Below are positions 8,426 to 19,444 of a DNA stretch of 53,550 nucleotides, piece by piece. Position 1 is the first letter of the stretch; each line of letters starts with the position of its first letter. The notes under the pieces are model-generated. The model was not told where the DNA came from. It saw only the letters and a program-made list of their open reading frames with translations, and did no database searches. This DNA comes from Xanthomonas sp. Leaf131. GTDB lineage: Bacteria > Pseudomonadota > Gammaproteobacteria > Xanthomonadales > Xanthomonadaceae. The DNA is taken from contig NZ_LMOG01000009.1 in assembly GCF_001423495.1 (NCBI RefSeq), positions 1 through 53,550 of the forward strand. The letters are read 5' to 3'. The translations under genes and the position numbers were made by a program.

Positions 8426-9166
8426 ATGTCTTATCGAATGATTGCCGTTGCCGCCGCGTTGTGCGGGTGGGCAGCGGCTGGAACGGCCAGTGCGGCCGAT
8501 GCGATTTCTGCTTCGCCGGTGCCGGGGCTGGGCGCACCGCGCCTGGGTCTGCTCGATGCGTTGGCCCAGCAGGCGCCGTCGCTGGACCGCAAGGTGCTGG
8601 CCCTGGCAGCCGAGGCGCTGCAATGCGCACGCCAGCGCCAGCAGGTGGGCGATGAGCGCGTGCTCAGCGTCATCGATTACAGCCGGCCGTCCACCGAGCG
8701 CCGTCTGTGGGTGTTCGATCTGGCGCGGCAGCGGTTGCTGTTCCAGGAATGGGTGGCGCACGGGCGCAACACCGGCAATAACCTGGCGGCGAAGTTTTCC
8801 AACGACGACGGCAGTTTCCAGTCCAGCCTGGGCGCGTTTACCGCGCAGGAGTCGTATACCGGCCACAACGGCTATTCGTTACGGTTGAAGGGGCTGGAGC
8901 CCGGGTTCAATGACCATGCGCGCGACCGCGCCATCGTGATCCATGGCGCGCCCTATGTCAGCGAGGCGGTCATTCGCACGCAGGGCCGGCTTGGCCGCAG
9001 CCTGGGCTGCCCGGCGGTGCGTCCGGCGGTGGCCAGACAGTTGATCGATACCCTGCGCGAAGGCGCCTTCGTGTTCGCCTACTACCCGGACCGTGCCTGG
9101 CTGCGGCAATCGCGGTTGCTGAGTGGCGGATGTGGCGCGTCGGTGGCGAGTGCGGGTGGGCGCTGA
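8426..9166 (+). CDS. Exported L,D-transpeptidase-like protein
   Basis: The 246-residue protein has a cleavable signal peptide (MSYRMIAVAAALCGWAAAGTASA) and a murein L,D-transpeptidase catalytic domain of the YkuD_2 type. The catalytic region includes IHGAPY (His about 173) and RSLGCPAV with the probable nucleophile Cys at about 195. Such enzymes cross-link or modify peptidoglycan in the periplasm, although the YkuD_2 branch is little characterised. The ATG at 8426 is chosen because the signal peptide begins there. It follows thrC by about 100 bases, with a small GC-rich hairpin (CGGGTGCGGCACCCG near 8378-8393) between them that may limit read-through. Confidence 0.85.
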   Translation: MSYRMIAVAAALCGWAAAGTASAADAISASPVPGLGAPRLGLLDALAQQAPSLDRKVLALAAEALQCARQRQQVGDERVLSVIDYSRPSTERRLWVFDLARQRLLFQEWVAHGRNTGNNLAAKFSNDDGSFQSSLGAFTAQESYTGHNGYSLRLKGLEPGFNDHARDRAIVIHGAPYVSEAVIRTQGRLGRSLGCPAVRPAVARQLIDTLREGAFVFAYYPDRAWLRQSRLLSGGCGASVASAGGR

Positions 9167-9279
9167 ATGGGCTTGCGTGCAGCCGATGGGTGCGCGCGCC
9201 GTTTGCACAACACGCTTCAGCGCATCGATGATCGCGCGACTGAGCGATGCGTCGCACACAGCCACTCAACCGCCACACT

Positions 9280-10041
9280 TCAAACCGTATCGCCCGCCAG
9301 GCGACGCAGCGCTGCGTAATCCAGGATCTGCACCAGATGCAGCTGCGGTAGCGCGATCAGCTGCTGTTGCTTGAGTTTGGTGAACGTGCGGCTCACCGTT
9401 TCCACGGTCAGCCCGAGATGGTCGGCGATATCGCCGCGGCTCATCGGCAGCGCCACGGTATCGCCGCTGGCGCCGGGCTGGGTGGAGCGGGCCGCCAACC
9501 GCAACAGGAAATGCGCCAGCCGTTCGTTGGGTTGCAAGCGCGCCAGCAGCAGGCCGGTGTCCTGCGCGGCGGCCAGTTCCATGCTGGCGCGCTGCAGCAG
9601 TTTGCGTTCCAGCTGCGGGTAGCGCTCGCGTAACTGGCGCATCTGTGGCATCGGCGTGCGGCAGATGCGGCTGTCGATGATGGCTTCGATATCGTGGCGG
9701 TGCTGCGCGGTTTCGGTCAGCCCGACGTAATCGCCTGGCAGCACGAAGCCGGTGACCTGGCGGCGGCCGTCGGCCAGCGTGCGCACCATGCGCAGCGCAC
9801 CGGAGGTCAGCGTATAGACGTGATGGCGGGTGTCGCCGGCGCGCACCAAGGTGCTGCCGGTTGCATAGGACTGGGCGCTGGTGGCCTGGTCGAGCGCGTC
9901 CATTTCCTGTGGCGACAGCGCCGCACAGATGGCCCGTCCGCGGACCGCACACAGTGCGCAGTCGGAACTGCGCGCATCGGTGCGCGCGGCCGCGCTTGGC
10001 GCCGGGCAGGTCGTGCTGAGGTCTGAAAGCTGCCGGTACAT
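9280..10041 (-). CDS. FNR-type Crp/Fnr-family transcriptional regulator
   Basis: The protein of about 253 residues has an N-terminal cysteine cluster, a cyclic-nucleotide-like beta-roll with LPGDYVGLTE, and a C-terminal winged helix-turn-helix. The recognition helix ETVSRTF carries the FNR-type E-x-x-S-R. Cysteines at about 28, 31 and 39 (CX2CX7C) plus one at about 127 (DSRICRTPM) match the four [4Fe-4S] ligands of FNR, with two extra residues in the second gap. It is therefore probably an oxygen or nitrosative-stress sensor rather than a Clp/Crp-like cAMP or c-di-GMP sensor. The ATG at 10041 is chosen; an upstream in-frame start at 10092 adds an unconserved stretch. It is divergent from hisS. 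Confidence 0.85.
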   Translation of the reverse strand: MYRQLSDLSTTCPAPSAAARTDARSSDCALCAVRGRAICAALSPQEMDALDQATSAQSYATGSTLVRAGDTRHHVYTLTSGALRMVRTLADGRRQVTGFVLPGDYVGLTETAQHRHDIEAIIDSRICRTPMPQMRQLRERYPQLERKLLQRASMELAAAQDTGLLLARLQPNERLAHFLLRLAARSTQPGASGDTVALPMSRGDIADHLGLTVETVSRTFTKLKQQQLIALPQLHLVQILDYAALRRLAGDTV

Positions 10042-10148
10042 GGGCCACGCACTGCGTAAGACGCATCGGATGATACGCCATGCGGTCAGCACGGCCGGCA
10101 GCCGGTAGAATTACGCGTTCGCCACATTTCCCTGCAGGAGTTTCGCTC

Positions 10149-11585
10149 GTGATCAAGCCCCGTACGCCGCCCGGCATCATGGAATTGCTGCCGCGCGAGC
10201 AGATCGCGTTCCAGCGCATGCTGGACGTCATCCGCCGCAATTACGAGCGGTTCGGGTTCCTGCCGGTCGAAACCCCGGTGTTCGAGTTGTCGGATGTGTT
10301 GCTGACCAAATCCGGCGGCGAGACCGAGCGCCAGGTGTACTTCGTGCAGTCCACCGGCGCGCTGGCCAATGCTGCCGCAGCGGCCGATGAGGGCGCCGAG
10401 AGTGGCGGTCTGCCGGAACTGGCGTTGCGTTTCGACCTGACTGTGCCGCTGGCGCGCTACGTGGCCGAGCACGAGCACGACTTGAGCTTCCCATTCCGCC
10501 GCTATCAGATGCAGCGCGTGTACCGCGGCGAGCGTGCCCAGCGCGGGCGCTTCCGCGAGTTCTATCAGTGCGACATCGACGTGATCGGCAAGGATGCGTT
10601 GAGCATCCGCTACGACGCCGAAGTGCTGGCGGTGATCCACGCGGTGTTCGCCGAGCTGGGCATCGGCGAGTTCAAGGTGCAGTTGAATAACCGCAAGCTG
10701 CTGCGCGGCTTTTTCGAAAGCCTGGGCGTGGCCGAGGGCGAGCTGCAGCTGGCGGTGCTGCGCGAGGTCGACAAGATCGACAAGCGCGGCGCCGATTACG
10801 TGCGCGATACGCTGGTGGGCGAGGGCTTCGGCATCGCCGCCGAGCAGGTCGACAAGATTTTGGCCTTCGTGGCGGTGCGCTCGAATGGGCATGTAGATGC
10901 GCTGGCGCAGTTGCAGGCGCTTGAGGCTTCGGTCGGCGCGAGTGCGACCCTGGGCGAGGGCATCGCCGAATTGCGCGAGGTGCTGGAACTGGTCAAGGCC
11001 TTGGGCGTGCCGGAGACGGCGTATTGCCTGAACTTCTCGATCGCACGTGGGTTGGACTACTACACCGGCACCGTCTACGAGACCACGCTGACCGACCACC
11101 CGCAGATCGGCTCGATCTGCTCGGGCGGCCGTTACGAGAGCCTGGCCAGCCACTACACCAAGTCCAAGCTACCGGGCGTGGGCATCTCCATCGGCTTGAC
11201 CCGGCTGTTCTGGCAGCTGCGCGAGGCCGGCCTGATCCAGGGCATCGCCGAAAGCAGCGTGCACGCGATGGTGGCGTTGATGGACGAGTCGCGCCTGGGC
11301 GATGCGCTGGATATCGCGCGCCGGCTACGCATCGGTGGCATCAATACCGAAGTGCAGATGGAGCCGAAGAAGATCGGCAAGCAATTCCAGTACGCCGCAC
11401 GCGCGGGCATCCGTTTCGTGGTGCTGGCCGGCGACGACGAACTGGCGCGCGGCGTGGTGGCAGTGAAGGACTTGGTGCGCGAGCAGCAGTTCGATGTCGC
11501 CCGCGACGAGCTGGCGAGCACCTTGCTGGTGGAGCTGGAGCAGGCCAAGGCGATGCTGGTGGCTGGTGGCATCCAGGCCGATTGA
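10149..11585 (+). CDS. hisS: Histidine--tRNA ligase
   Basis: This class II aminoacyl-tRNA synthetase charges tRNA-His in the cytoplasm. The 478-residue protein starts [15 protein letters not shown]. It contains motif 2 ([21 protein letters not shown] region) and the histidine-specific [10 protein letters not shown] motif, then an anticodon-binding C-terminal domain from about residue 370. The GTG at 10149 is well supported by AGGAG at 10136-10140. The gene precedes the his biosynthetic operon but is separated from it by a strong terminator, so it is probably an independent unit. Confidence 0.95.
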   Translation: MIKPRTPPGIMELLPREQIAFQRMLDVIRRNYERFGFLPVETPVFELSDVLLTKSGGETERQVYFVQSTGALANAAAAADEGAESGGLPELALRFDLTVPLARYVAEHEHDLSFPFRRYQMQRVYRGERAQRGRFREFYQCDIDVIGKDALSIRYDAEVLAVIHAVFAELGIGEFKVQLNNRKLLRGFFESLGVAEGELQLAVLREVDKIDKRGADYVRDTLVGEGFGIAAEQVDKILAFVAVRSNGHVDALAQLQALEASVGASATLGEGIAELREVLELVKALGVPETAYCLNFSIARGLDYYTGTVYETTLTDHPQIGSICSGGRYESLASHYTKSKLPGVGISIGLTRLFWQLREAGLIQGIAESSVHAMVALMDESRLGDALDIARRLRIGGINTEVQMEPKKIGKQFQYAARAGIRFVVLAGDDELARGVVAVKDLVREQQFDVARDELASTLLVELEQAKAMLVAGGIQAD

Positions 11586-11668
11586 CGCGCTGGCCGGGCC
11601 AGCCCGGTAGTGCCGTCAGGCTGGTACAGGGCCGGTGGCGCTGACCCACGCGTGCCGACGCTCTGACA

Positions 11669-11701
11669 AACCCACTGATACGTCCGTGTCAGTGGGTTTT
11701 T
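11669..11701 (+). terminator. Rho-independent terminator after hisS
   Basis: AACCCACTGA (11669-11678) pairs with TCAGTGGGTT (11689-11698), and the run continues TTT (11699-11701). This is a strong stem with a T tract about 85 bases after the hisS stop. It isolates hisS from the trpR-like/his operon. Confidence 0.9.
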
Positions 11702-11757
11702 CGTTTCCGCTCCGCGGCAAGGCCCGGCGCTTCCATGAACCGTACGGCCTGTTGGAC

Positions 11758-11813
11758 TTGTCCTAATGCCTCCGTTTGCGTTAATGTACTAACACGCTAT
11801 TACATTAACGCAA
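11758..11813 (+). promoter_or_regulatory. his operon promoter and palindromic operator
   Basis: TTGTCC (11758-11763) and TAATGT (11782-11787), 18 bases apart, form a plausible promoter. A 13-base perfect inverted repeat, TTGCGTTAATGTA (11776-11788) and its complement (11801-11813), separated by 12 bases, covers the -10 and runs into the start codon of the trpR-like gene. This is the expected position for an autorepressor operator. TrpR-family autoregulation is inferred, not shown. Confidence 0.7.
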
Positions 11814-12139
11814 TGAAACAACGACCCGCCCCCCGTGAAAGTATCGATGTCGCCGCTTCTCTCAAGAGGCTGGCCGAGGCCCTGGCCTGCCTGAAAGAGG
11901 CGGGCGAGGTCGAGGCGTTCCTGAGCGATCTGTGCACGCCCGCCGAGCTAGAGGCCATGTCCGATCGCTGGCGCGTGGTGCCGTTGTTGATCAAGGGCGT
12001 GCCGTACCGCGAGATCCACGAGCTGACCCAGGTCAGCGTGACCACCATCGGGCGCGTTGCGCGCACCCTGGACCATGGTGCCGGCGGCTACGCCGCGGCC
12101 CTGCGCGAGCAGTCTTCGCGCCCTGTCGAACCCCACTGA
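11813..12139 (+). CDS. TrpR-family repressor, probable regulator of the his operon
   Basis: This 108-residue all-helical protein belongs to the TrpR/YerC family. It contains the CTPAELEAMSDRWRVVPLLI segment and a helix-turn-helix, YREIHELTQVSVTTIGRV. In E. coli TrpR the effector is tryptophan, but YerC-like members often neighbour other amino-acid operons. Here it is the first gene before hisG, 9 bases upstream and on the same strand. A 13-base inverted repeat overlaps its promoter and start codon. I infer that it represses this operon, with a histidine-related effector. ATG 11813 is the start directly after the operator; an earlier in-frame codon would place the operator inside the gene. Confidence 0.8.
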   Translation: MKQRPAPRESIDVAASLKRLAEALACLKEAGEVEAFLSDLCTPAELEAMSDRWRVVPLLIKGVPYREIHELTQVSVTTIGRVARTLDHGAGGYAAALREQSSRPVEPH

Positions 12140-14351
<2,212 letters not shown>

Positions 14352-14355
<4 letters not shown>

Positions 14356-15440
14356 GGACCCCATCGATTCTGGATCTTGTGCGTGAGGACCTGCGCGCTT
14401 TCGCCGGCTATTCGTCTGCGCGTACCAGCGCGTTGCAGGGCGATGTGTGGCTTAACGCCAACGAGTCGGCGTGGGGAAATCCGGCCGACCCGGGCGCCAG
14501 CACGCGGCGCTATCCGGATCCGCAACCCAAGAATTTGCGCGCGGCATTGGCGGCGTTGTATGGCTGCGCGCCCGAGCAACTGCTGATCGGGCGTGGCAGC
14601 GACGAGGCGATCGATCTACTGGTGCGCGGCCTGTGCGTGCCCGAGCGCGATGCGGTGGTGGTGACGCCGCCGGTGTTCGGCATGTACGCGGTGTGCGCGC
14701 GCTTGCAGAACGCGCCGTTGGTCGAAGTACCGCTGGTGGACGGGCCAGAGGGTTTCCACGCGGACATCCCGGAGATTGTCGAAGCAGCGTTGGCCGCGCG
14801 TGCCAAGTTGGTGTTCCTGTGCTCGCCGTCCAACCCGGCTGGCTCGGCGATTCCGCTGGACCAGATCGAAGCCGCCTTGCAGGCATTGCAGGGCAAGGCG
14901 CTGGTGGTGGTCGACGAAGCGTATGGCGAATTCTCCGATGTTCCCTCGGCAGTGAGCTTGCTTGCGCGCTACGACAATCTGGCCGTGTTGCGCACGTTGT
15001 CCAAGGCGCATGCGCTGGCGGCGGCACGCATCGGCAGCCTGATCGCCAACGCCGAATTGATTGCCTTGCTGCGGCGCTGCCAGGCGCCGTACCCGGTGCC
15101 GACCCCGTGCGCAGCGATGGCCGAGCAGGCCTTGTCGGCGCCGGCGCTGGAAGTCACCCGTCGGCGCATTGCGGAGGTGCGCAGCGAGCGCACACGCGTG
15201 CACAAGGCGCTTGAACAACTGGCCGGCGTGCGTAAGGTCTATCCCTCGCAGGGCAACTTTTTGCTGGTGCGTTTCGACGATGCCGAAGCCGCGTTCCAGG
15301 CATTGCTGGAGGCCGGTGTGGTGGTGCGCGATCAACGCGCGGTGCCGCAGCTGTTCGATGCCTTGCGCATCACCCTGGGCACGCACGAACAAAACGAACG
15401 CGTGTTGAGTGCGCTGCAACGCAAGGAGGCCGCCGCATGA
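14352..15440 (+). CDS. hisC: Histidinol-phosphate aminotransferase
   Basis: This PLP-dependent fold-type I aminotransferase transfers an amino group from glutamate to imidazole-acetol phosphate. The 362-residue protein contains [19 protein letters not shown], the SPSNPAGS loop, [10 protein letters not shown], and [15 protein letters not shown] with the PLP lysine at about residue 218. The C-terminal VVVRDQRA and [11 protein letters not shown] motif is normal. It overlaps both hisD and hisB by 4 bases, so translation is likely coupled. Confidence 0.95.
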
Positions 15441-16564
15441 CCCCGATTCTTTTCGTCGACCGCGATGGCACGCTGATCACCGAGCCGGCCGATTACCAGA
15501 TCGACGCTTACGAAAAACTGCGTTTCGTCGACAACGTGATTCCGGCGATGCTGAAGTTGCGCGATGCCGGCTACCAGTTCGTCATCGTCAGCAATCAGGA
15601 TGGGCTGGGCAGCGAGGGTTATCCGCAAGCCTCGTTCGATGGCCCCAACAACCTGATGCTGCAGATCTTCGCCAGCCAGGGCATCGTGTTCCGCGAAGTA
15701 TTGATCGATTGCAGCTGGCCGGCCGATAACGCGCCTACGCGCAAACCCGGCGTCGGGCTGATGGTGCCGTATCTGCAGGACCGCACCATCGACTGGGCAC
15801 GCTCGGCGATGGTAGGCGACCGCATCACCGACATTCAGTTCGCGCAGAACCTCAACATCCGTGGCTTCCAGTTGCGTACCGACGAGTTTGGCGGCGAGTG
15901 GGACTGGCCTGGCATTGCGCACGAGCTCGCAGATGCGCCACGGCGCGCAGTAGTCCAGCGCAATACCAAGGAAACCAAGATCCGCGTCGAACTGGATCTG
16001 GATCGCGTAGCCGAACCGCACACCGCCACCGGCCTGCCGTTCTTCGACCACATGCTGGAACAGATCGGCAAACACGGCGGCTTTGCGCTGGACATCCGCG
16101 CCGAAGGCGATCTGCATATCGATGAGCACCACACCATCGAGGACACCGGTCTGGCGCTGGGCCAGGCCTTGCGCGAAGCGCTGGGCGATAAGCGCGGCAT
16201 TGGCCGTTATGGTTTTGATCCGGAAAGCAGCCCGTGGCAGGTTGCCGGCGACACCGCGCAACATGGCTTCACCTTGCCGATGGACGAAACCATCGCCAGT
16301 GCCGCGCTGGATTTCAGCGGCCGGCCGTACTTCGTGTTCGAAGGCGATTTCAAGCGCGAGCGCGTGGGCGATATGCCCACCGAACTGGTGCCGCATTTTT
16401 TCCGTTCGATCTGCGATGCGTCCGGTTTGAATCTGCACCTGAGCGTGCGCGGCGAGAACGATCACCACAAGGTCGAAGCCTGCTTCAAGGCACTGGCACG
16501 TGCGCTGCGTCAGGCGATCCGTCGCGAAGGCACCGCACTGCCGTCAACCAAGGGTGCGCTATGA
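15437..16564 (+). CDS. hisB: Bifunctional histidinol-phosphatase / imidazoleglycerol-phosphate dehydratase
   Basis: The 375-residue fused enzyme matches the enterobacterial HisB layout. The N-terminal HAD phosphatase domain (about 1-165) has FVDRDGTLI, with the catalytic aspartates at 8 and 10. The C-terminal dehydratase domain (from about 174) carries the paired manganese-binding motifs [10 protein letters not shown] and [14 protein letters not shown]. It therefore provides steps 6 and 8 of the pathway in one polypeptide. It overlaps hisC and hisH by 4 bases each. Confidence 0.96.
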   Translation: MTPILFVDRDGTLITEPADYQIDAYEKLRFVDNVIPAMLKLRDAGYQFVIVSNQDGLGSEGYPQASFDGPNNLMLQIFASQGIVFREVLIDCSWPADNAPTRKPGVGLMVPYLQDRTIDWARSAMVGDRITDIQFAQNLNIRGFQLRTDEFGGEWDWPGIAHELADAPRRAVVQRNTKETKIRVELDLDRVAEPHTATGLPFFDHMLEQIGKHGGFALDIRAEGDLHIDEHHTIEDTGLALGQALREALGDKRGIGRYGFDPESSPWQVAGDTAQHGFTLPMDETIASAALDFSGRPYFVFEGDFKRERVGDMPTELVPHFFRSICDASGLNLHLSVRGENDHHKVEACFKALARALRQAIRREGTALPSTKGAL

Positions 16565-17163
16565 CCGACCTTGCGCTGATCGATGCCGGCGGCGCCAACC
16601 TGGGCTCGGTGCGCTACGCGTTGGAGCGGCTGGGCGTGGAAGCGCGCGTGGTGCGCGATGCAGAAGGCTTGCAGGGAGCAGACCGCGTGATACTGCCTGG
16701 CGTCGGCGCCGCGCCCGAGGCGATGTCGCGCTTGCGTGCACAGGGCCTGGTGGAACCGTTGCGACAACTGCAGGTGCCGTTGATCGGCATCTGCTTAGGG
16801 ATGCAATTGCTGTTCGAGCACTCCGAAGAAGGCGATGTCGATTGCCTGGGTTTGTTGCCGGGCATCGTGCGCCACATGACGCCTGCGCTTGGCATTCGCG
16901 TGCCGCATATGGGTTGGAATCAGCTGGTGCCGATGCGCGAATCCGCGCTGCTGGCGGGCCTGCCGGAACGTGCCAGTGCGTATTTCGTGCACGGCTATGC
17001 CGCGCCGGTGACGGCCCATACCGTGGCCGCCTGCGATCACGGCGGCTTGTTTACCGCAGTGGTGCAGCAAGGCCTGCGCTGTGGCGCGCAGTTCCATCCC
17101 GAGCGTTCGGCCGAAACCGGTGCACGCATCCTGCGCAACTTTCTTGAGATGAGCTTCCCATGA
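16561..17163 (+). CDS. hisH: Imidazole glycerol phosphate synthase, glutaminase subunit
   Basis: This class I glutamine amidotransferase supplies ammonia to HisF. The 200-residue protein has the oxyanion and nucleophile segment [13 protein letters not shown] with Cys about 78, and the catalytic FHPERS near the C-terminus. PHMGWNQL is also family-specific. The ATG at 16561 overlaps hisB by 4 bases, and the gene overlaps hisA by 4 bases. The partner HisF is encoded two genes downstream. Confidence 0.95.
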   Translation: MTDLALIDAGGANLGSVRYALERLGVEARVVRDAEGLQGADRVILPGVGAAPEAMSRLRAQGLVEPLRQLQVPLIGICLGMQLLFEHSEEGDVDCLGLLPGIVRHMTPALGIRVPHMGWNQLVPMRESALLAGLPERASAYFVHGYAAPVTAHTVAACDHGGLFTAVVQQGLRCGAQFHPERSAETGARILRNFLEMSFP

Positions 17164-17894
17164 GTTTCACCGTTTACCCGGCGCTGGATATCCGCAATGG
17201 CCGCGTGGTGCGTTTGCTGCAAGGCGATTACGCACGCGAAACCCAGTACGGCGACGATGTGCTGCCGCGCGCGCAGGCGTTTGCCGATGCCGGCGCGCGG
17301 TGGATGCATCTGGTCGATCTGGATGCAGCGAAGGCGGGCGGCTACACCTTGGCCGCGATACTTGGCGAGATCGTGCGCCAGACTGGCCTGCAGGTGCAGA
17401 CCGGCGGCGGTGTGCGCTCACGCGAGGATGTGGCGCGCATTCTCGAAGCCGGCGCCGCGCGTGTGGTGATCGGCTCGCTGGCGGTGCGCGAGGCGGACAC
17501 CGTCATCGCCTGGCTACAGGAATTCGGTGCCGATCGCTTGACCATCGCGCTGGACACGCGTCAGGACGCGGCCGGCGTGTGGCAATTGCCGGTCCACGGT
17601 TGGACCGAAGCCGCCGAAGCCACGCTGGATCAATTGGCTGTGCGTTACGCGCAAGCCGGTCTGCAGCATCTGCTATGCACCGACATCGCCCGCGACGGCA
17701 TGCTGTCCGGCCCCAACATGGACCTGTACGCGCACCTGCGCACGCTGGCGCCGCAACTGCAGGTGCAGGTCTCCGGTGGCGCGCGCAATCTGGCCGATGT
17801 GGATGCCGCCAAGGCCGCAGGCTGCGCCGGCATCGTGCTCGGCAAGGCCCTGTTGGAAGGGCATCTGGCATTGAAGGAGGCACTGGCATGCTGA
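17160..17894 (+). CDS. hisA: ProFAR isomerase (1-(5-phosphoribosyl)-5-[(5-phosphoribosylamino)methylideneamino]imidazole-4-carboxamide isomerase)
   Basis: This beta/alpha-barrel isomerase performs an Amadori rearrangement in histidine synthesis. The 244-residue protein has [14 protein letters not shown] with the general base Asp at about 10, the phosphate-binding GGGVRS and GSLAVR segments, and [14 protein letters not shown] with the second catalytic Asp. It overlaps hisH by 4 bases and hisF by 7. Confidence 0.95.
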   Translation: MSFTVYPALDIRNGRVVRLLQGDYARETQYGDDVLPRAQAFADAGARWMHLVDLDAAKAGGYTLAAILGEIVRQTGLQVQTGGGVRSREDVARILEAGAARVVIGSLAVREADTVIAWLQEFGADRLTIALDTRQDAAGVWQLPVHGWTEAAEATLDQLAVRYAQAGLQHLLCTDIARDGMLSGPNMDLYAHLRTLAPQLQVQVSGGARNLADVDAAKAAGCAGIVLGKALLEGHLALKEALAC

Positions 17895-18664
17895 GTCGCC
17901 GCATCATTCCGTGCCTGGACGTGCGCGACGGGCGCGTGGTCAAGGGCGTCAAGTTCCGCGACCACATCGACATGGGCGATATCGTCGAGCTGGCGCTGCG
18001 GTATCGCGCGCAAGGTGCCGACGAGCTGGTGTTCTACGACATCGGCGCCAGCCCGGAAGGGCGTTCGGTCGATTACGCCTGGGTCGAACGCGTGGCGCGG
18101 TTGATCGATATTCCGTTCTGTGTGGCTGGCGGCATTCGCGATGTGGATACCGCGCGCGCGGTGCTGCATGCCGGCGCCGACAAGATTTCGATCAACTCGC
18201 CCGCGCTTGGCCGCCCACAATTGATCTCCGAGCTGGCCGATGCCTTCGGCGTGCAATGCGTGGTGGTCGGTGTCGATTCGATTCGTGAGGACGATGGTGA
18301 GTGGCGCGTGCGTCGCTATACCGGCGACCCGAGCAAGACGCAGGCCTTGCCGATGCGCACCCTGGATTGGGTGGCCGAAGCGCAGCGCCTGGGTGCTGGC
18401 GAGATCGTGCTCAACTGCATGGACAACGATGGCGTGCGGCGTGGCTACGACATCGCGCAGCTGCGTCAGGTGCGCGCGCTGTGCCACGTGCCGTTGATCG
18501 CCTCCGGCGGTGCCGGCGAGATGCAGCATTTTGCCGATGTATTCGACCAGGCCGATGTGGATGGCGCGCTGGCGGCCAGCGTTTTTCATAGCGGCGCGAT
18601 TCCGATCCCGGAACTGAAGCAATTCTTGCGCGCGCAACAGATCGAGGTACGTGATGGGCAGTAA
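17888..18664 (+). CDS. hisF: Imidazole glycerol phosphate synthase, cyclase subunit
   Basis: This 258-residue beta/alpha barrel closes the imidazole ring and releases AICAR, using ammonia channelled from HisH. The motifs [17 protein letters not shown] (catalytic Asp about 11), [23 protein letters not shown] and [11 protein letters not shown] are all present. The ATG at 17888 lies inside the end of hisA. The C-terminus overlaps the start of hisIE by 11 bases. Confidence 0.96.
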   Translation: MLSRRIIPCLDVRDGRVVKGVKFRDHIDMGDIVELALRYRAQGADELVFYDIGASPEGRSVDYAWVERVARLIDIPFCVAGGIRDVDTARAVLHAGADKISINSPALGRPQLISELADAFGVQCVVVGVDSIREDDGEWRVRRYTGDPSKTQALPMRTLDWVAEAQRLGAGEIVLNCMDNDGVRRGYDIAQLRQVRALCHVPLIASGGAGEMQHFADVFDQADVDGALAASVFHSGAIPIPELKQFLRAQQIEVRDGQ

Positions 18665-19274
18665 CGAAACAGCAGCGGGCGACGCGCTCGCCGCGTTGGA
18701 CTGGAGCAAGGGCGACGGCTTGCTGCCGGCGGTCGTGCAGGACGCCGACAACCTGCGCGTGCTGATGCTGGGCTACATGAATGCCGAAGCCCTGGCGGTC
18801 ACGCAACAGCGTGGCGAAGTCACCTTCTTCAGCCGCAGCAAGCAGCGTTTGTGGACCAAGGGCGAGAGCTCGGGCAATGTCTTGCGCGTGGTGTCGATCG
18901 AGACCGATTGCGATGCCGACACGCTGCTGGTGCAGGCCCGCCCGCACGGGCCAACCTGCCATCTTGGCCGCACCAGCTGTTTCCCGAGTGCGCCAGGCCA
19001 GTTCCTCGGCAGTCTGGATGCCTTGATTGCCACACGCGAAAAAGAGCGCCCGCACGGCAGCTACACCACCAAACTGTTCGAGCAAGGCATCCGCCGCATC
19101 GCGCAGAAGGTGGGCGAGGAGGGTGTGGAAACCGCACTGGCCGGCGTGGTACAGGGCGATGCCGAGTTGCTGGGCGAATCGGCCGATCTGCTGTATCACC
19201 TGATCGTGCTGCTGCGCGCGCGTGGCCTGGGCTTGGGTGATGCGGTGGCGCTATTGGAGTCGCGGCACAAGTAA
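18654..19274 (+). CDS. hisI: Bifunctional phosphoribosyl-AMP cyclohydrolase / phosphoribosyl-ATP pyrophosphatase
   Basis: This 206-residue HisIE fusion performs steps 2 and 3 of the pathway. The N-terminal cyclohydrolase half has [18 protein letters not shown], and the zinc/magnesium-binding DCDADTLLV and [12 protein letters not shown] segments. The C-terminal pyrophosphatase half has [12 protein letters not shown] and [13 protein letters not shown]. The ATG at 18654 is favoured over GTG 18651 because GAGG lies at 18644-18647. It is the last gene of the his operon; a GTAG-type REP palindrome follows. Confidence 0.95.
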   Translation: MGSNETAAGDALAALDWSKGDGLLPAVVQDADNLRVLMLGYMNAEALAVTQQRGEVTFFSRSKQRLWTKGESSGNVLRVVSIETDCDADTLLVQARPHGPTCHLGRTSCFPSAPGQFLGSLDALIATREKERPHGSYTTKLFEQGIRRIAQKVGEEGVETALAGVVQGDAELLGESADLLYHLIVLLRARGLGLGDAVALLESRHK

Positions 19275-19283
19275 CGCACTCGT

Positions 19284-19351
19284 GTAGGAGCGCACCTGGG
19301 CGCAACGGGGCTGTATCGATAACGCCCCGTCGCGCCCAGGTACGCTCCTAC
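19284..19351. repeat. GTAG-type REP palindrome pair after the his operon
   Basis: GTAGGAGCGCACCTGGGCGC near 19284 and its near-complement ending GCTCCTAC at 19351 form a 68-base inverted repeat with a CGGGGC/GCCCCG inner stem. The GTAG start and GC-rich stem match REP sequences of xanthomonads, which are recognised by REP-associated tyrosine transposases. It may also stabilise the 3' end of the his mRNA. Confidence 0.8.
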
Positions 19352-19444
19352 GGATGTGTCGTTGTGTCTTTCGGCGTTCAAACCCGCGCCGTGCGCCTGG
19401 CCACCGCAGGTACAATTTCCGCTGATCTTCGCGCGGGAAAACTC

